Positions 61,245-64,000 of a DNA stretch of 64,000 nt are shown in pieces. Both the position numbers and the translations under genes were made by a program. This DNA is from Rhabdornis inornatus. Lineage: Eukaryota; Chordata; Aves; Passeriformes; Rhabdornithidae. The stretch covers positions 797,381-861,380 of the forward strand of contig VWZS01007432.1 of NCBI GenBank assembly GCA_013397075.1, written 5' to 3'. The notes under the pieces were generated by a model that saw nothing but the letters and a program-made list of their open reading frames with translations, was not told the origin of the DNA and searched no databases. Positions within the stretch are counted from its first letter, which is position 1. Each line of letters opens with the position of its first letter.

Positions 61245-64000
61245 GTAGGGACAAATCTTCCCTTCCTACTAACTCTTGCACCTGTTGCCCTGTTTTTAGG
61301 GTGGATGATAAAAGGTTCTCTGACCAAGGGTAGAAGCAGACATTTTATCTGGTAGTTCACTGGCTGCATTTGGTTTAAGCATAGGTTTCCTCCAGAAACA
61401 AATTAATGGTATTGAATAGATATAACACAACTAATATTAATTGCCTACTGCAGAATGGTCTTTGATCCAAGCAGACAAATACATGGAATGTAAACTGCCT
61501 ATTCAATGTGTGTGTTTTGTCCTGCTTCAGGCCAGGACGGGGTTAATTTTTGCAGTAGCCATGAGAGGAATGGCCAGGACCTGGAGGTTAATCTGTGCCA
61601 CCTCCTGTCACTGCTGGGAGCAGGGGAAGAGTTCCCTTCTGGGGCAGGGTCTCATACCCTCTGTCATTCCTATGGTGCTGTTACTGTTCATTTTCTTATC
61701 TCATCACTGTTTCCAGTGAATTGTTCTTACCTCAACCCATTATCTTTGCCTTTCATGCCTCCAGTTCTCCTCTCCATCCTGCTGCAGAGGTGCAGTGCAT
61801 GGTTTGGGAGTGTTTTGGTGGGGAGCACCATTCCTGTGTGTATACAAACACACAGAGCTACAGCACATGTGTTACAGCATCTTGTGAGCCACAGGGACAG
61901 CAGAATGGTCAGGGCTGAAGAAAGAACTGAGGGGTTTTAGAGCCACACTTAGGACAAATACTGGGCTGGATCTGTCTCCTGCAGTTTGGTGTCTGGTAGT
62001 GCTCACAAAGAACTGCCTGTGAAAGTGAACTGCAGGTGAAATGCCCAGGAATGGAGAAAGCTTCTTTGTTGCTCTTGAAGTCAACCAAAAACTGTGGGAG
62101 AAAGTATTCTGAAGTGTCACTTCATTTGGCATTTGGTAATACTTGTGGAGACCCCCTTCCCTTTCCTCCTTTACAGATCCCATTTTTCCTCTACTTGGAT
62201 TGTGAACACTTTCCTACCCACCAGGTGTCTTGGTTGCCATTTACTATGACTTCTGTATTTAATTTAACCAACTGCTTTGTTGTGTTGTGAGTAATTGCCC
62301 TGGAGTACGGGGAGAGGAGCCCCTTTGGAATAACCTGTGCGTTCGTTACCGCCATCCCTAAAACAGGGATGAGGACAGAGAGATGAACACTGGATATTGC
62401 CATGTGGAGCGTGACTTCCACAGAAACTTTTATTTTAAGCTGTTGAATATCATTATGTGTGCAGTGAAAGAACTGTATGTAAGAGGTGCCTGAGCTACAG
62501 CTCTCTCGTGCTGTGTTTGGACATTTCCCACATTTCCTTACTGGAGCCTGCTGGTAGTTTGGTGTTGTGCAGGAATTTCAACATGGAACAGGTTTGGTTA
62601 AGAAGCTAAAAGCTCAGTTTTTCAGGTACAGGTAACAGGCATGAATTACAGTGGATGTGGATAGGTACTGTGCAAGGTGTGAGCTCAGTGAAAAAACCTG
62701 CCTGGTCTCACGCTGTAGTGGCTGAGGGCAGAGCTGTAGAGAACTAAATTCTTCTAAAATGCACACACTTCAAGGAACTTCTTCAGGGAGCTTCTAAATT
62801 CCTCCATGAAATCTCTGCATTAAATTCTAGTTTGTATCTTAAGCAAAAGCATGAACAGACTGTGAAGGATTAATCCCACTAAGTCTTTTCTCTTAGCAGT
62901 GAGCAGCTGCTGTGAAATTTAGATTATATTTTGTCATATTTCCTTTGATATGGCTCAGGGAGAATCATCTGCAGAACATTTCACTCATTGGTTTGGGATC
63001 TCTTGTTGGCCAAGCTTAAACAAAAAATACTTTTCTTTGAATTAGTGGAAGTCATTAGATAAAATGTTTGTCTGACACTATTACAAAAATAAAAAGGTGA
63101 TGCTATTACTTGAAGTCAAATTTGAAGAAATAAACTTCTAAAATCTTTTGTATAATGGACTATTTAACAGAAATAAACATAAGAATTAAACATTATACAT
63201 GTTTTCCAATTGGAAAAAATAGTGCGTATTTTGAGATGAAAAAGCTTGCAAAGCTTTAAAACTTACCAGGGGATCCAGCATGCTTTCCCTACTCTTTAAA
63301 TTTTTAAAAATTCTAGTTTTAAATTTGGGACTGCCCAGTATTTTGGAGAGAGAGGAGAAAGTGGAAAGAACGGAGTGCTGGGGAGGCTACCAGAACACAG
63401 GCAAGAAGGACCTTGCTTTATGTAACTAACCCAAGTACAACTAACTTTGGAAAAAAATGAACAATGGCTATGAATTCCTGGGAGCAAATTCTAAAAACCT
63501 TCACATCAAATGCTAGGAGCACAAACTACAGAATTTCTCCTGAGGAGACTCACTAGATTTCTCCTTTTGCCAGTGTTACACTTCTTGGTGGAAATTTCCA
63601 CTATCAGCCTATGCAATCTGATATTCCAGGTCATAGTGTCAGCTTGACTACTCCTAGTATTGTTTGTTCTCTGGCAAATTAAAAAAAATAGTAATAAAAA
63701 ATGCAAGTTTTGACATTTTTCGTGTTCTGGCATGTACACACATACACAAGTACACCTTTCCATTTTTCTCACACTGCTTGTAATGACTGCACACTCATCT
63801 TCTGTACACTTCCCCAGACAGGTTTTATTTGTAATAGTATTTAATTTTCCTAGTGACACATTATATGTGTGTTTGTACTAGATTTAGCTCCTCAAGGTTT
63901 CTTCCCTTGTTAATTCTCTTGTCATCTGGTTAATCATAGTTCCAGGAATGTTTCTTAAAAAATACCCAAAAACAAAAACTGGAGGAGGAGGGATTTGGGC
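61245..64000 (+). other. DUSP16: DUSP16 intron after coding exon 5, cut by the window edge
   Basis: At least 2756 bp, phase 2, starting GTAGGG. It holds an LTR-like fragment at about 61538-61800. The rest is unique AT-leaning sequence. I looked for the conserved next exon (coding for FVKEKRP and NFNFLGQL) and did not see it, so it must lie further right. Confidence 0.85.
61538..61800 (+). mobile_element. Avian endogenous-retrovirus LTR-like fragment, diverged
   Basis: The text has the order seen in common songbird LTRs: 'ccaggacggggttaattttt', 'ggccaggacctggaggt', an internal T/C-rich 'gctgttactgttcattttctt', then 'gaattgttcttacctcaacccat' followed by a pyrimidine-rich 'ctccagttctcctctccatcc'. 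No internal retroviral genes are seen, so this would be a partial solo LTR. It lies about 300 bp after the catalytic exon in sense orientation. The assignment is from remembered consensus features and needs a repeat-library search. Confidence 0.5.

Noticed and set aside
61506..61940. 144-codon + strand frame after coding exon 5
   Set aside because: It runs through the LTR-like fragment and shows no DUSP16 tail or retroviral domain, so it is likely chance within repeat sequence.
1..64000. A novel defence, mobile or biosynthetic system
   Set aside because: No CRISPR array, operon, toxin-antitoxin pair or cluster of related genes is present. The window is an ordinary vertebrate gene locus made mostly of intron.

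Overview
The window reads as vertebrate, most likely bird, genomic DNA. It has long AT-leaning non-coding stretches, GT-AG introns, one CpG island, several degraded CR1 LINE 3' ends (the typical avian retroposon) and one LTR-like fragment of the type common in songbirds. No mammalian SINEs and no bacterial gene organisation are seen. The species cannot be named from this alone.

The only protein-coding gene I can support is DUSP16 (MAP kinase phosphatase 7, MKP-7), on the + strand and cut off by the right edge. Layout: 1-4.86 kb is upstream intergenic DNA with a worn CR1 remnant. About 4.87-6.96 kb is a CpG island holding GC boxes, a compact CCAAT / CRE-like / TATA-like cluster, the probable non-coding first exon and a 70-base assembly gap. 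About 6.06-40.17 kb is a roughly 34 kb first intron with three CR1 pieces and several short repeats. 40.17-40.76 kb is the exon with the start codon and a uORF-rich leader. Further coding exons lie at 41880-42018, 53958-54121, 60272-60431 and 61121-61244. The window ends inside the next intron.

Joined, the five coding segments give the first 272 full codons plus two bases of codon 273. They cover an N-terminal rhodanese-like (CH2) MAPK-docking domain with a basic KRR cluster at residues 56-58, then most of a dual-specificity phosphatase domain with Asp214 and the HCxxxxxR signature (Cys245, Arg251). All splice sites are canonical and the reading phases agree. The last part of the phosphatase domain and the long C-terminal tail known for this family lie beyond the window.

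I found no sign of a previously undescribed system. The points most worth checking are the run of upstream ORFs in the DUSP16 leader, a 30-bp tandem duplication that copies a splice donor, a promoter-proximal CRE/CCAAT/TATA cluster, and several palindromic or duplicated short sequences in the introns. Most other open frames look like chance.
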